From Bacillota bacterium (lineage in GTDB: Bacteria > Bacillota > UBA4882 > UBA8346): a stretch of DNA of 64,000 bases. The position numbers and the translations under genes are program-made. Below the pieces are notes generated by a model. That model was not told the DNA's origin. It was given only the letters and a program-made list of their open reading frames with translations, and searched no databases. The DNA lies in contig JAKOTQ010000023.1 of assembly GCA_029776205.1 (NCBI GenBank), forward strand, positions 1-64,000, given 5' to 3'. This document shows, in pieces, positions 8,639 through 17,369 of this stretch (the first letter of the stretch is position 1; each line of letters opens with the position of its first letter).

Positions 8639-9190
8639 GTGAAAAAAATCAAATTAAAACCGATATTTTGGATTCGACTCGGGGTCATCACCCTGATCGT
8701 TGGGGTGACAATTGGAATAGGATATCGATACCCGGAAGTAACCCGGGAAATTCAAAAAATTTTTTCAGCGGTTTCGATACAACAGTCTGAATTATGGACT
8801 TTGGAAAAAATAACCGTTTTCAAGAAATGTCGGCATCAAACTGTAGAACAATCAACATTTGCATCAATCAAAGCTTTAAAAGATTTTGTGATGAAACATC
8901 CTCAGTGGGAAACGGTTGGAAGCGGCCCCACTAAATTTCAAACCAAAATTGAGGTTCACGATTTTTGCTCCGATTGTCAGCAGTATCAATTTTTAGGGAT
9001 TAAGTCCGGAAAGGTTGTAATTATGCGGGGAACGCCGGCGAAACCGGGTCCAGTCATTCAGGCTATTTCCATGGATGTTCAGCTTTTACCTGAGGCTGAA
9101 CGGGAGGATTTGCAGAGAGGCATTCCGTTTAAAGATGAAAAAGAGAAGCTTCAATTGATCGAAGGGTTAAACGGTTTAATCCTCAATTAA
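8639..9190 (+). CDS. BofC C-terminal-domain protein, probable sporulation factor
   Basis: The 183-residue protein has an N-terminal membrane anchor (IFWIRLGVITLIVGVTIGIGY) and an exported domain. Its C-terminal half, QYQFLGIKSGKVVIMRGTPAKPGPVIQAISMDVQLLPEAEREDLQRGIPFKDEKEKLQLIEGL, matches the BofC C-terminal domain. BofC in Bacillus restrains the SpoIVB signal between forespore and mother cell. The N-terminal half is not recognisably BofC, and it carries CSDC and an isolated Cys that may form a disulfide. The GTG at 8639 is chosen because GAAGGTGG lies five bases upstream. The role is inferred from the domain only. Confidence 0.65.
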   Translation: MKKIKLKPIFWIRLGVITLIVGVTIGIGYRYPEVTREIQKIFSAVSIQQSELWTLEKITVFKKCRHQTVEQSTFASIKALKDFVMKHPQWETVGSGPTKFQTKIEVHDFCSDCQQYQFLGIKSGKVVIMRGTPAKPGPVIQAISMDVQLLPEAEREDLQRGIPFKDEKEKLQLIEGLNGLILN

Positions 9191-9195
9191 AATTC

Positions 9196-9538
9196 GGGCC
9201 CGTCCGCGTGAAGCGTGACGGGCGATGAGCTACCTAATTGACCTCGCTCTTTACGAGTATAGACTAATGATTGAGACTAAGTAACAAATGCCGAAAGGGA
9301 AACTTCAAAAGGGAACGTTGCATCATCTTCTGATGAGCGTTTTGGCATTTGTCAGCTTAAAGCTCGATCATTTCCGCCGGCCAGAATGGAGCTTATGGTG
9401 ATGGCACCGCCGCTTTTCTGACCTTTGTCCGACCGGATTTTACCGGAGGAGCCTAGAGGAGCTCGGGGTAAATTCCGATCTGGGTCCCGGCCAATCGGTT
9501 TGCTCACTAATAGTATGTCGCAAGCTATTTTTTTTATA
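9196..9538 (+). ncRNA. Candidate structured RNA of about 340 nt
   Basis: The gap between the BofC-like gene and the EF-G paralogue has no convincing ORF but many helices: GCCCGTC/GACGGGC (9198-9223); ACAAATGCC/GGCATTTGT (9284-9292, 9344-9352) enclosing AACG/CGTT and CATCA/TGATG; and AAGCTC-CATT/AATG-GAGCTT (9360-9394). It ends with AATAG...CTATT plus eight T, a weak terminator. I do not recognise tmRNA, RNase P, SRP, 6S or a known riboswitch. It could be a leader of the EF-G gene or a free RNA. Confidence 0.4.
9509..9536 (+). terminator. Weak intrinsic terminator after the RNA candidate
   Basis: AATAG (9509-9513) pairs with CTATT (9525-9529), followed by a run of T. Confidence 0.5.
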
Positions 9539-9674
9539 CTTTAATGGTTGGGTAATATCTACACATATCCTACAAAACCCCGTCATACTTTAGATTGGGC
9601 TTATATTGTAAAAAATTTAGAAATCAGGAGGAAATAACGGAGCCAACGCGAATTAAACCAAAAGTAACATAAAT

Positions 9675-9699
9675 GTTAAGATTTTTTAATAATCTTAAC
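9675..9699. promoter_or_regulatory. Inverted repeat just upstream of the EF-G paralogue
   Basis: GTTAAGATT-ttttaat-AATCTTAAC is a perfect nine-base inverted repeat ending about 20 bases before the TTG start, next to the GGAGGGGG ribosome-binding site. It could be an operator or an RNA hairpin affecting translation. Confidence 0.5.
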
Positions 9700-9719
9700 G
9701 TGACGGAGGGGGTTATCCA

Positions 9720-11789
9720 TTGAAAAAGCATACTGTTGAAACCATGCGGAATTTAGTCCTGTTGGGACATGGTGGTTCCGGTAAAACCACACTGGCTGAG
9801 GCTATGTTGTACAGTGCGAAGGCCATCGAACGTTTTGGTAAAGTAGATGACGGAAACTCCACAATGGATTATGATCCTGAAGAAATCAAGCGGAAAATCA
9901 GTATTTCAACGTCTATTGCTCCGCTTGAGTATAAAGAGGATAAAGTCAATATCATTGATACCCCTGGTTTTTTTGATTTTGTCGGAGAAGTTAAGGGGGC
10001 GGTGCGGGCTGCAGACGTCGCTTGTATTGTGGTGTGCGCTGTTTCCGGTGTTGAGGTGGGTACCGATAAAGCCTGGGGTTATGCTGATGAGCAAAATTTG
10101 CCCCGGGTATTTTTTATAAATAAGATGGATCGCGAAAATGCTAATTTTGACAAAGTACTTACGGATTTACGCGATAAATATGGTAAAAATGTTATACCGA
10201 TTCGAATTCCGGTGGGTGCGGCTGAAACCTTCCAGGGAGTTATCGACATTTTAGAGCATAAAATGTATCTCTTGGAAGGCGGAAAAATGGTGGAAAAACC
10301 GATCCCTGCCGAATATGAAGAAAAGGTTGCGGAGTACCATCAGATGCTGACAGAAGCAGTGGTGGAAACTGACGATGAACTTCTCACCAAGTATCTGGAA
10401 GGGGAAACTATCGGTCGTGAAGAGTTGATGGCTGGTGCTCGAAAAGCTATCACCAATGAACAAGTGATTCCGGTTTTGGTCGGTTCATCCCTGAAGTTAA
10501 TCGGAATCATCAGTCTCTTGGATGCGGTCGTGGATTATATCCCGTCACCGGTGGATCGGGGCGCTATCGTCGGTGTAGACGGAACCAAACGGCTACCCAG
10601 CGAAGATGAACCTTTCTCGGCATTGGTCTTTAAAACAATGGCCGATCCTTTTGTGGGTAAGTTAACGCTGTTCAGGGTGTTTTCGGGTGTGGTCAAATCT
10701 GATTCACAGGTGTACAATTCCAGCCGAGAGGCGATGGAACGCATTGGCCAATTGTTCCTGATCAAGGGAAAAACGCAGGAACCTGTCGATCAACTGTGTG
10801 CCGGAGATTTGGGGGCTGTTGCTAAGCTGCAGTATACTTTCACCGGAGATACTTTGTGTGATAAGGATAAAGTCATCGTTTATCCGCCTATTCAATTCCC
10901 GGATGCTAAATTGTCGCTGGCAGTTGAACCAAAAGCTAAAGGCGATGAAGAAAAGATCAGCGCCGGGCTTAGCCGGTTGGTGGAAGAAGATCCCACCTTT
11001 AAGGTTGAAAAGAATTCGATCACCCATGAATTGGTGGCTTCCGGCATGGGAGATCTCCATATTGAGGTCATCACCAGTAAATTGCAGAAGAAATTCGGTG
11101 TGAGCGTTAACTTAAAAGAGCCGAAAATTTCCTATAAAGAGACTATTAAAGGTACGGTGAAAGCTGAAGGGAAACATAAGAAGCAAAGCGGCGGCCGGGG
11201 TCAATACGGCCATGTATGGATCGAAATGAGCCCGTTACCGGCTGGCGGCGGATTTGAGTTTGTCGACAATATTTTTGGAGGCGCTGTTCCGAAAAACTAT
11301 ATCCCGGCCGTTGAAAAAGGGATTCGGGAAACCATGGAACGCGGTGTTTTAGCCGGTTATCCGGTCGTTGACGTCCGAGTGTCCCTTTTTGACGGCTCCT
11401 ATCACAGCGTGGATTCTTCGGAAATGGCGTTTAAAATTGCAGCTTCGATGGCTTTCAAAAAAGGTTTTATGGAAGCCAAACCTATCTTGCTGGAGCCGAT
11501 TATGCGGCTGGAAGTCACAGTTCCCGAAGAATACATGGGCGATATTATTGGCGACCTCAATAAAAAACGCGGAAAAATCCTGGGAATGGAACCCGACGGC
11601 AAAAATCAGATTGTTAAAGCGTTGGTGCCCCAAGCTGAACTCGCTAAATATGCGATTGACCTGCGTTCGATGACGCAAGGACGGGCTGATTTCGAAATGG
11701 CTTTTGACCATTATGAAGAGGTTCCGTCACACTTGGCAGAACATATCATTGCTGAAGCCAAAAAACATATGGTGGAAGAGGAAGAATAA
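9720..11789 (+). CDS. Elongation factor G-like GTPase (EF-G paralogue)
   Basis: The 689-residue protein has the full EF-G layout: a G domain with P-loop GHGGSGKTTL and INKMD, domain II, and domains III-V through QGRADFEMAFDHYEEVP. It differs from translocating EF-G in two G-domain motifs: the P-loop is GHGGSGKTT instead of (A/G)HIDAGKTT, and G3 is DTPGFFDF instead of DTPGHVDF, so the catalytic His is replaced by Phe. Such EF-G-like proteins usually accompany a standard fusA elsewhere; its role is uncertain. The start is TTG after GGAGGGGG. It is a single-gene unit, with an inverted repeat upstream and a terminator downstream. Confidence 0.9.
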   Translation: MKKHTVETMRNLVLLGHGGSGKTTLAEAMLYSAKAIERFGKVDDGNSTMDYDPEEIKRKISISTSIAPLEYKEDKVNIIDTPGFFDFVGEVKGAVRAADVACIVVCAVSGVEVGTDKAWGYADEQNLPRVFFINKMDRENANFDKVLTDLRDKYGKNVIPIRIPVGAAETFQGVIDILEHKMYLLEGGKMVEKPIPAEYEEKVAEYHQMLTEAVVETDDELLTKYLEGETIGREELMAGARKAITNEQVIPVLVGSSLKLIGIISLLDAVVDYIPSPVDRGAIVGVDGTKRLPSEDEPFSALVFKTMADPFVGKLTLFRVFSGVVKSDSQVYNSSREAMERIGQLFLIKGKTQEPVDQLCAGDLGAVAKLQYTFTGDTLCDKDKVIVYPPIQFPDAKLSLAVEPKAKGDEEKISAGLSRLVEEDPTFKVEKNSITHELVASGMGDLHIEVITSKLQKKFGVSVNLKEPKISYKETIKGTVKAEGKHKKQSGGRGQYGHVWIEMSPLPAGGGFEFVDNIFGGAVPKNYIPAVEKGIRETMERGVLAGYPVVDVRVSLFDGSYHSVDSSEMAFKIAASMAFKKGFMEAKPILLEPIMRLEVTVPEEYMGDIIGDLNKKRGKILGMEPDGKNQIVKALVPQAELAKYAIDLRSMTQGRADFEMAFDHYEEVPSHLAEHIIAEAKKHMVEEEE

Positions 11790-11801
11790 TTCCAAGTGTA
11801 T

Positions 11802-11827
11802 GCCGGAGAAATTCTCCGGCTTTTTTA
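11802..11827 (+). terminator. Terminator after the EF-G-like gene
   Basis: GCCGGAG-aaatt-CTCCGGC followed by TTTTTT. Confidence 0.9.
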
Positions 11828-11841
11828 TTACTTTAAAAGTA

Positions 11842-11870
11842 TTGCGTTACCATAAGCCTTGTGATAATCT
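11842..11870 (+). promoter_or_regulatory. Possible promoter for the zinc-ribbon gene
   Basis: TTGCGT and TAATCT are separated by 17 bases. They lie about 140 bases upstream of the zinc-ribbon gene, leaving a long leader that includes a GCCC-atc-GGGC hairpin near 11977-11990. Confidence 0.45.
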
Positions 11871-12008
11871 ATAGTAAGAGCCTTAATCTTTAGGATTACT
11901 TGGAGTAGTCGGTTAATTTTCAATCAGTCTCAGAATTGCCCTCCAGTTCTAGTCCGAAGAAAGGCCCAATACCACAGCCCATCGGGCTAGTTAACGGGAG
12001 GTTTTTTT

Positions 12009-12290
12009 ATGTACCAAGATAAGACCCTTACGTGTAAAGATTGCGGTCAGGAGTTCGTTTTCACTGCTAATGAGCAAGAGTTTTATGCTTCAAAAGGCTT
12101 TGAAAATGAGCCGGGTCGTTGCCCCAGTTGCCGTGCTGCCCGCAAACAGCAACGCAACGGTGTTCAACGGGAACGTCAAATGTATCCGGCAGTTTGCTCC
12201 GAATGCGGCGTCGAAACCACAGTTCCGTTCCAACCTACCGGTGATCGTCCGGTATACTGCCGGGATTGCTTTCAAGCCAAACGCGGTTAA
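12009..12290 (+). CDS. Zinc-ribbon CxxC-x17-CxxC protein
   Basis: The 93-residue protein has two zinc-binding units: CKDCGQEF...CPSCRAAR at the N-terminus and CSECGVET...CRDCFQAKRG at the C-terminus. Small proteins of this type are common in Firmicutes and other bacteria, with no settled function; nucleic-acid or ribosome contact is possible given the basic linker (ARKQQRNGVQRERQ). GGGAGG precedes the ATG. It is a single-gene unit closed by a strong terminator. Confidence 0.85.
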   Translation: MYQDKTLTCKDCGQEFVFTANEQEFYASKGFENEPGRCPSCRAARKQQRNGVQRERQMYPAVCSECGVETTVPFQPTGDRPVYCRDCFQAKRG

Positions 12291-12316
12291 TTTACTTTGA
12301 ACTTAACGTAAAGTTA

Positions 12317-12349
12317 AACCCCGACTTTCTAAAGGAGTCGGGGTTTTTT
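12317..12349 (+). terminator. Terminator after the zinc-ribbon gene
   Basis: AACCCCGACT pairs with AGTCGGGGTT, followed by TTTT. Confidence 0.9.
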
Positions 12350-12472
12350 GGTGGATTGGACACGTTGATCGTAATACGTTTAAGCCTTTACAAATGGCAG
12401 GTAAGCGGCAAGAAACAGCGAATAATTACATGAAAAGGGAGCCGGATTTGCCGGTATAATACGAGGTTAATC

Positions 12473-15400
12473 ATGACTCAATTTGTTCATTTGCATGTAC
12501 ATACCCAATATTCGTTATTGGACGGGGCGGCCGATTTGGAACGTTTGCTGAAAACCGTAGCCGACTATGGTATGCCGGCAGTCGCCATGACGGACCATGG
12601 GGTGATGTATGGCAGTTTAAAATTTTATCAGCAGGCCAAAAAGATGGGCGTTCACCCCGTTTTAGGCTGCGAAGTATATTTGGCGCCTCGAAGTCACCGG
12701 GATAAAGCGCCGAAGGTCGATGATAATCTGTCTCACCTGGTCCTTTTAGCTGAATCTAATGAAGGATATCGGAACCTGATGAAATTGGTTTCTATTGCCC
12801 ATTTGGATGGCTTTTATTATAAACCCCGAGTGGATCTGGAATTATTGCGGAAATATTCGAAAGGGTTAATTGCCCTTTCGGCGTGTATGTCCGGGGAGAT
12901 CCCCCGGTTAATTTTGAATGACCGTTATGAGACAGCCAAAGAGCGGGTAGGCCTATATCAGGAGATTTTCGGAAGGGACTCATTTTATTTAGAATTACAG
13001 ATGCAGCATCTTCAAGGTCAACGGATGCTTAATCACCAATTGATGCGGCTGGCAGCGGAATGCGGAGCACCGCTGGTGGCTACCAATGATGTTCACTATA
13101 TTTATAAAGAAGATGCCCAAGTTCATGATGTCTTACTCTGTATTCAAACTGGTAAGACAGTGGATGAACCCAATCGGTTAAAATTTCCCAATGCGGAGTT
13201 TTACCTTAAAACTGCCGATGAAATGGCTGAACTGTTTTTGGATTGTCCGGTTGCCATCGAAAATACGGTTCGGATCGCCGAACGGTGTCAGGTGGAACTG
13301 GAATTGGGCAAGTTTCATATGCCGAAGTTTGAGGTTCCGGAGGAAAGTACGGCAGGCCGTTATTTGGAGCAACTCTGCCGGGAAGGGATATCCAACCGGA
13401 AACTGGCGTGGAATGAAACCTATGAGAAACGGTTGGTCTATGAGCTTCAAACCATTGAACAGATGGGTTTTGCCGGCTATTTCTTGGTTGTCTGGGATTT
13501 TGTCCATTATGCCAAAAACCACAATATTATGGTAGGGCCGGGGCGGGGATCGGCTGCCGGAAGCTTGGTTGCTTATTTGTTGGGGATCACGGATCTGGAT
13601 CCATTGGCCAATGGATTGCTGTTTGAACGGTTTCTCAATCCGGAGCGGGTTTCCATGCCTGATATTGATATTGATTTCTGTTATGAGCGCCGCTCCGAGG
13701 TCATTGATTATGTGCGAAAACGATACGGGGCAGAGCGGGTTGCCCAAATCATTACTTTTGGAACGATGGCTGCCAGAGCAGCAGTTCGTGATGTAGGGAG
13801 AGTTTTGGGAATTCCCTATGGAGAAGTGGATAAGCTCGCCAAATTGATCCCTCACGAGTTGGGCATTTCATTGCGGGAAGCAATCGAGCAATCGGCTGAA
13901 CTTAGGGCGATGATCGAAGGAAATCCCCGGTTGCAACGGTTGATAGCGATTGCGTCCCGGGTGGAGGGTTTTCCACGGCATGCGTCGACCCATGCGGCCG
14001 GGGTGGTGATCGCGGCGGATCCGTTAACCGAATATCTGCCGTTAACCCGGTCGACTGAAGATGAAATTTTAACTCAATTTCCGATGGAAGATATCGAAGC
14101 TTTAGGCCTTTTAAAAATGGATTTCCTGGGTCTTCGCACCTTAACGGTTCTCCGGGATACCCTGCGTTGGATCGAACGAAACCGCCATCAGTCGCTGGAA
14201 TTATCCAGGATTCCATTGGATGATCCCGCGACTTACCGGCTGCTGCAGTCCGGTAGCACGCTGGGCGTATTTCAACTGGAAAGCCGTGGAATCCGAAGCC
14301 TGATGATTCGGTTGAAACCTGAAAACCTGTCGGATATTACCGCATTAGTTGCCCTCTACCGGCCCGGCCCATTGGGCAGCGGCATGGTGGATGATTTTAT
14401 CCGGGCAAAACATGGAGAGCAGAAGTTGAATTATCTCCATCCGGGGCTGGAACCGATTTTGCGGGAGACTAACGGAGTGATTCTCTATCAGGAACAGGTG
14501 ATGCGGATTGCCAGTGAAATTGGCGGATTTAGCCTAGGAGAGGCCGATTTGGTCCGGCGGGCTATGGGTAAGAAGAAGCCGGAAGTTCTGGCGGCGATGC
14601 GGGCTCAATTTGTCAAAGGTGCCGCTGAACGGGGAGTAACGGAGGCAATTGCTAATGAACTCTTTGACTTGATGGAATATTTCTCAGGCTATGGTTTTAA
14701 TAAATCCCATTCGGCCGCATATGGCCTGGTAGCGTATGAGACGGCCTATTTTAAAGCCAATTATCCTCAAGAATTTATGGCTGCTTTGCTAACCAGCGTG
14801 ATGGGTAACGGGGATAAAGTCGGTTTATATGTTGAGGAATGTCGACGGATGGGTCTGACGATTCTGCATCCGGATATCAACCGAAGTTATGCGGCCTTTA
14901 CTCCGGAAGGAGATCACATTCGTTTTGGATTAATGGGAATTAAGAACGTGGGCTTAGGCGCAATTGAACGTATTGTTGCAGAACGGGAGGCCCAAGGCGA
15001 ATTCCGTTCCCTTTATGATTTTTGCCGGAGAGTCACGCATCAATTGGTTAATAAACGGGTGATTGAAAGTTTGGTTTATGCCGGTGCCTTTGATTTTACC
15101 GGGATGCACCGGAAACAGTTGTTGGTAATGCTCGAGAACTATTTTGAGCAGAACCCGCGCCTCAGTCATCAACGCAATCAACTGAATTTACTAGAACCTA
15201 TCTTTGAGGAGGAACTTGCCCCAACTCCGGTGGTCGGGGGATTTACCAAAAAAGAGCTTTTGGAGCAGGAAAAAGAGTATTTGGGCGTTTATCTTTCCGG
15301 CCATCCATTGGATGAATGGATGGATAAATTCCGTCAAAATCAAGTGATGACCATCGCTGAGTTGGAAGAGGAAGCGGATGGGAAGGAAGTGCTTATCGGT

Positions 15401-15631
15401 GGCGTGGTTATTGGCTGGCGGACTCTGACCACCAAAGCGGGGGCCGTGATGGCTGCATTTCGATTGGAGGATCTGACGGGTGCGGTGGAAGTCGTGGTTT
15501 TCCCGAAATTATTTGAAAAGGTGGGTGCCGGTTTCCATCCGGAACGGATCGCCCTTGTGAAAGGACGGCTCCAGGAGGAGGAACAGGGGCTAAAAGTATT
15601 GGCTTCTCAGCTGCGCTGGTTAGGCGAATAG
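12473..15631 (+). CDS. dnaE: DNA polymerase III alpha subunit DnaE
   Basis: The 1052-residue protein belongs to the C-family replicative polymerases. The N-terminal PHP domain starts FVHLHVHTQYSLLDGAADLERLL. The palm has the acidic pair in VSMPDIDIDF near residue 400. Then come the finger region (PLGSGMVDDFI, GFNKSHSAAYGLVAYETAY), helix-hairpin-helix elements (GLMGIKNVGLGAIERIV) and a C-terminal OB domain (VLIGGVVIGWRTLTTKAGAVMAAFRLEDLTGAVEVVVFP). At this size it is a compact DnaE rather than PolC, which has an embedded exonuclease. In species with PolC, DnaE extends lagging-strand primers; whether PolC is present cannot be told here. Confidence 0.95.
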   Translation: MTQFVHLHVHTQYSLLDGAADLERLLKTVADYGMPAVAMTDHGVMYGSLKFYQQAKKMGVHPVLGCEVYLAPRSHRDKAPKVDDNLSHLVLLAESNEGYRNLMKLVSIAHLDGFYYKPRVDLELLRKYSKGLIALSACMSGEIPRLILNDRYETAKERVGLYQEIFGRDSFYLELQMQHLQGQRMLNHQLMRLAAECGAPLVATNDVHYIYKEDAQVHDVLLCIQTGKTVDEPNRLKFPNAEFYLKTADEMAELFLDCPVAIENTVRIAERCQVELELGKFHMPKFEVPEESTAGRYLEQLCREGISNRKLAWNETYEKRLVYELQTIEQMGFAGYFLVVWDFVHYAKNHNIMVGPGRGSAAGSLVAYLLGITDLDPLANGLLFERFLNPERVSMPDIDIDFCYERRSEVIDYVRKRYGAERVAQIITFGTMAARAAVRDVGRVLGIPYGEVDKLAKLIPHELGISLREAIEQSAELRAMIEGNPRLQRLIAIASRVEGFPRHASTHAAGVVIAADPLTEYLPLTRSTEDEILTQFPMEDIEALGLLKMDFLGLRTLTVLRDTLRWIERNRHQSLELSRIPLDDPATYRLLQSGSTLGVFQLESRGIRSLMIRLKPENLSDITALVALYRPGPLGSGMVDDFIRAKHGEQKLNYLHPGLEPILRETNGVILYQEQVMRIASEIGGFSLGEADLVRRAMGKKKPEVLAAMRAQFVKGAAERGVTEAIANELFDLMEYFSGYGFNKSHSAAYGLVAYETAYFKANYPQEFMAALLTSVMGNGDKVGLYVEECRRMGLTILHPDINRSYAAFTPEGDHIRFGLMGIKNVGLGAIERIVAEREAQGEFRSLYDFCRRVTHQLVNKRVIESLVYAGAFDFTGMHRKQLLVMLENYFEQNPRLSHQRNQLNLLEPIFEEELAPTPVVGGFTKKELLEQEKEYLGVYLSGHPLDEWMDKFRQNQVMTIAELEEEADGKEVLIGGVVIGWRTLTTKAGAVMAAFRLEDLTGAVEVVVFPKLFEKVGAGFHPERIALVKGRLQEEEQGLKVLASQLRWLGE

Positions 15632-15716
15632 CTTTACGTTTCTCCCTCTATGCTTGCCGGAATCGGCGAATTCGGGTACAATGGGGAATGGATATTTTTA
15701 ACGCTGGGAGGCCATC

Positions 15717-16946
15717 ATGGGCTTAAGAGAAGATGCATTGGCATTACATCGAAATCATCAGGGAAAATTGGCGGTTACCAGTAAGGTGAAGGTCAACACG
15801 CCTCAGGAACTGAGTCTGGCGTATACGCCGGGCGTTGCGGAACCTTGCAAGGAGATCGCCGCTCATCCCGAATTGAGTTATGAATATACCAACCGCGGCA
15901 ATATGGTGGCTGTGGTTTCCGATGGTACAGCCGTATTGGGGCTTGGCGATATCGGTCCGGAAGCCGGAATGCCGGTGATGGAAGGCAAAGCCATCTTATT
16001 CAAGGAATTTGCCGATGTGGATGCTGTACCGATCTGCTTAGGAACGAAAGATCCGGCGGAGATTATCCAGGCGGTTAAATGGTTGGAGCCAACTTTTGGC
16101 GGGATCAATCTGGAGGATATCGCCGGAACTCATTGTTTCGAAGTAGAAGAAGGCCTTAAAAAGATCATGGATATTCCGGTGTTTCATGACGATCAGCATG
16201 GAACTGCCGTAGTTTGCTGTGCCGGGGTGATCAATGCTTTAAAACTCGTGAAGAAAGAGTTCACTCAGGCGCGGGTAGTGGTAAACGGGGATGGAGCGGC
16301 TGGATTGGCTATCTCCCGGTTTTTATTGTCTGCCGGAATTCAACCGGACCATTTAACCATCTGTGGGATCAATGGGATACTGACTCCGGGTAGTCATGCC
16401 AATCATGCAATGCGGGAGTCTCTCGCCCGATTGACCAATCCGTCAGGGAGAACCGGAACATTGTCGGATGCGCTAAAAGGAGCCGATGTGTTTATCGGGG
16501 TATCGGTCGGGAATATCGTGGACCGGGCGATGATCGCATCGATGGCGCCCAATCCGGTCGTCTTTGCCATGGCCAATCCCCAACCGGAGATCCTGCCTGA
16601 CGAAGCCAAGGCCGGAGGGGCTGCTGTGGTTGGAACCGGCCGTTCGGATTATCCCAATCAAATCAATAATTTGCTGGGATTCCCTGGAATTTTCCGAGGA
16701 GCACTGGATGTTCGGGCGAGAGATATCACTGAAGCAATGAAAGTGGCTGCAGCCCGGGCTATTGCTGATTTGATCCCGGAGGAAGAGTTAACGCCCGATT
16801 ATGTCATTCCAAAACCTTTTGATCGCCGCGTCGTTCCTGCTGTTGCGTTGGCCGTCGCTCAGGCAGCGATGGAAAGCGGTGTAGCCCGGGAACCGAAGAC
16901 CAGGGAACAGTTGGAGGAAGGCCTGCGGCAACGGGGATTGCTTTGA
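15717..16946 (+). CDS. NAD-dependent malic enzyme
   Basis: The 409-residue short-type malic enzyme converts malate to pyruvate and CO2 in the cytosol. The N-terminal catalytic region shows SLAYTPGVAEPCKEIA and GNMVAVVSDGTAVLGLGDIGPEAGMPVMEGKA. The metal-binding part is INLEDIAGTHCFEVEEGL and PVFHDDQHGTAVV. The NAD-binding domain has VVNGDGAAGLAISRFL, and PLIP-type ends follow. GGGAGG lies five bases before the ATG. It follows dnaE by 85 bases and is followed by a repeat-rich gap, so it may be read from the dnaE transcript. Confidence 0.93.
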   Translation: MGLREDALALHRNHQGKLAVTSKVKVNTPQELSLAYTPGVAEPCKEIAAHPELSYEYTNRGNMVAVVSDGTAVLGLGDIGPEAGMPVMEGKAILFKEFADVDAVPICLGTKDPAEIIQAVKWLEPTFGGINLEDIAGTHCFEVEEGLKKIMDIPVFHDDQHGTAVVCCAGVINALKLVKKEFTQARVVVNGDGAAGLAISRFLLSAGIQPDHLTICGINGILTPGSHANHAMRESLARLTNPSGRTGTLSDALKGADVFIGVSVGNIVDRAMIASMAPNPVVFAMANPQPEILPDEAKAGGAAVVGTGRSDYPNQINNLLGFPGIFRGALDVRARDITEAMKVAAARAIADLIPEEELTPDYVIPKPFDRRVVPAVALAVAQAAMESGVAREPKTREQLEEGLRQRGLL

Positions 16947-16949
16947 CCA

Positions 16950-17060
16950 GTTCGCAGTTGACAGTGTACAGTGGACAGCTAATTAATCAAGGGTGCAACA
17001 GTGCACAGTACACCGTGCATAGTGACGAGCGAGAATACGGAATGGACAGAAGATAGTAGG
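16950..17060. repeat. Heptamer repeat array R3a
   Basis: Tandem seven-base units such as gcagttgacagtgtacagtggacagc and gtgcacagtacaccgtgcatagtgac follow the malic enzyme. They vary mainly at two positions per unit and belong to the same family as R1. Confidence 0.75.
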
Positions 17061-17097
17061 CGAAAGTAAACGCTTAAAAAACTAGAAGTTTCGGGCC

Positions 17098-17140
17098 AGG
17101 TCTCTTTCTCCTTTTTTGGAGAGAGCCGGGGTGAGGTTTT
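17098..17140. repeat. Palindromic CTCTTTCTCC/GGAGAGAG element
   Basis: The stretch ggtctctttctccttttttggagagagccggggtgaggttt contains a hairpin, TCTCC-ttttt-GGAGA, followed by ccggggtgagg. It recalls the dispersed 'ctctccc...gggagaggg...gtgaggg' palindromes seen in many bacterial genomes. Only one copy is seen here. Confidence 0.4.
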
Positions 17141-17275
17141 AAATAGGAATGTGGAGCATTATCACCATCACCCAGAACTCAGGGTCTTGTACCCCAGAAT
17201 TGTACTGTGAACTTACATTTGAAAATCATGATCCTAACTCGAATAATTGTACGGAACGCACATATGCGTTCCCTA

Positions 17276-17327
17276 CTTGTGCCTCATGCCTAAACCGTGA
17301 ACCGTGCACCGTGAACTGTGAACCAAT
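17276..17327. repeat. Heptamer repeat array R3b
   Basis: The units accgtga accgtgc accgtga actgtga acc form four seven-base repeats just upstream of the EndoQ-like gene. The preceding gtgcctcatgcctaaaccgtg is the complement of a word in R2. Confidence 0.8.
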
Positions 17328-17369
17328 ATTTATCGATATTATTTGCTTAAGCAATATGGAGGGTTTAAA

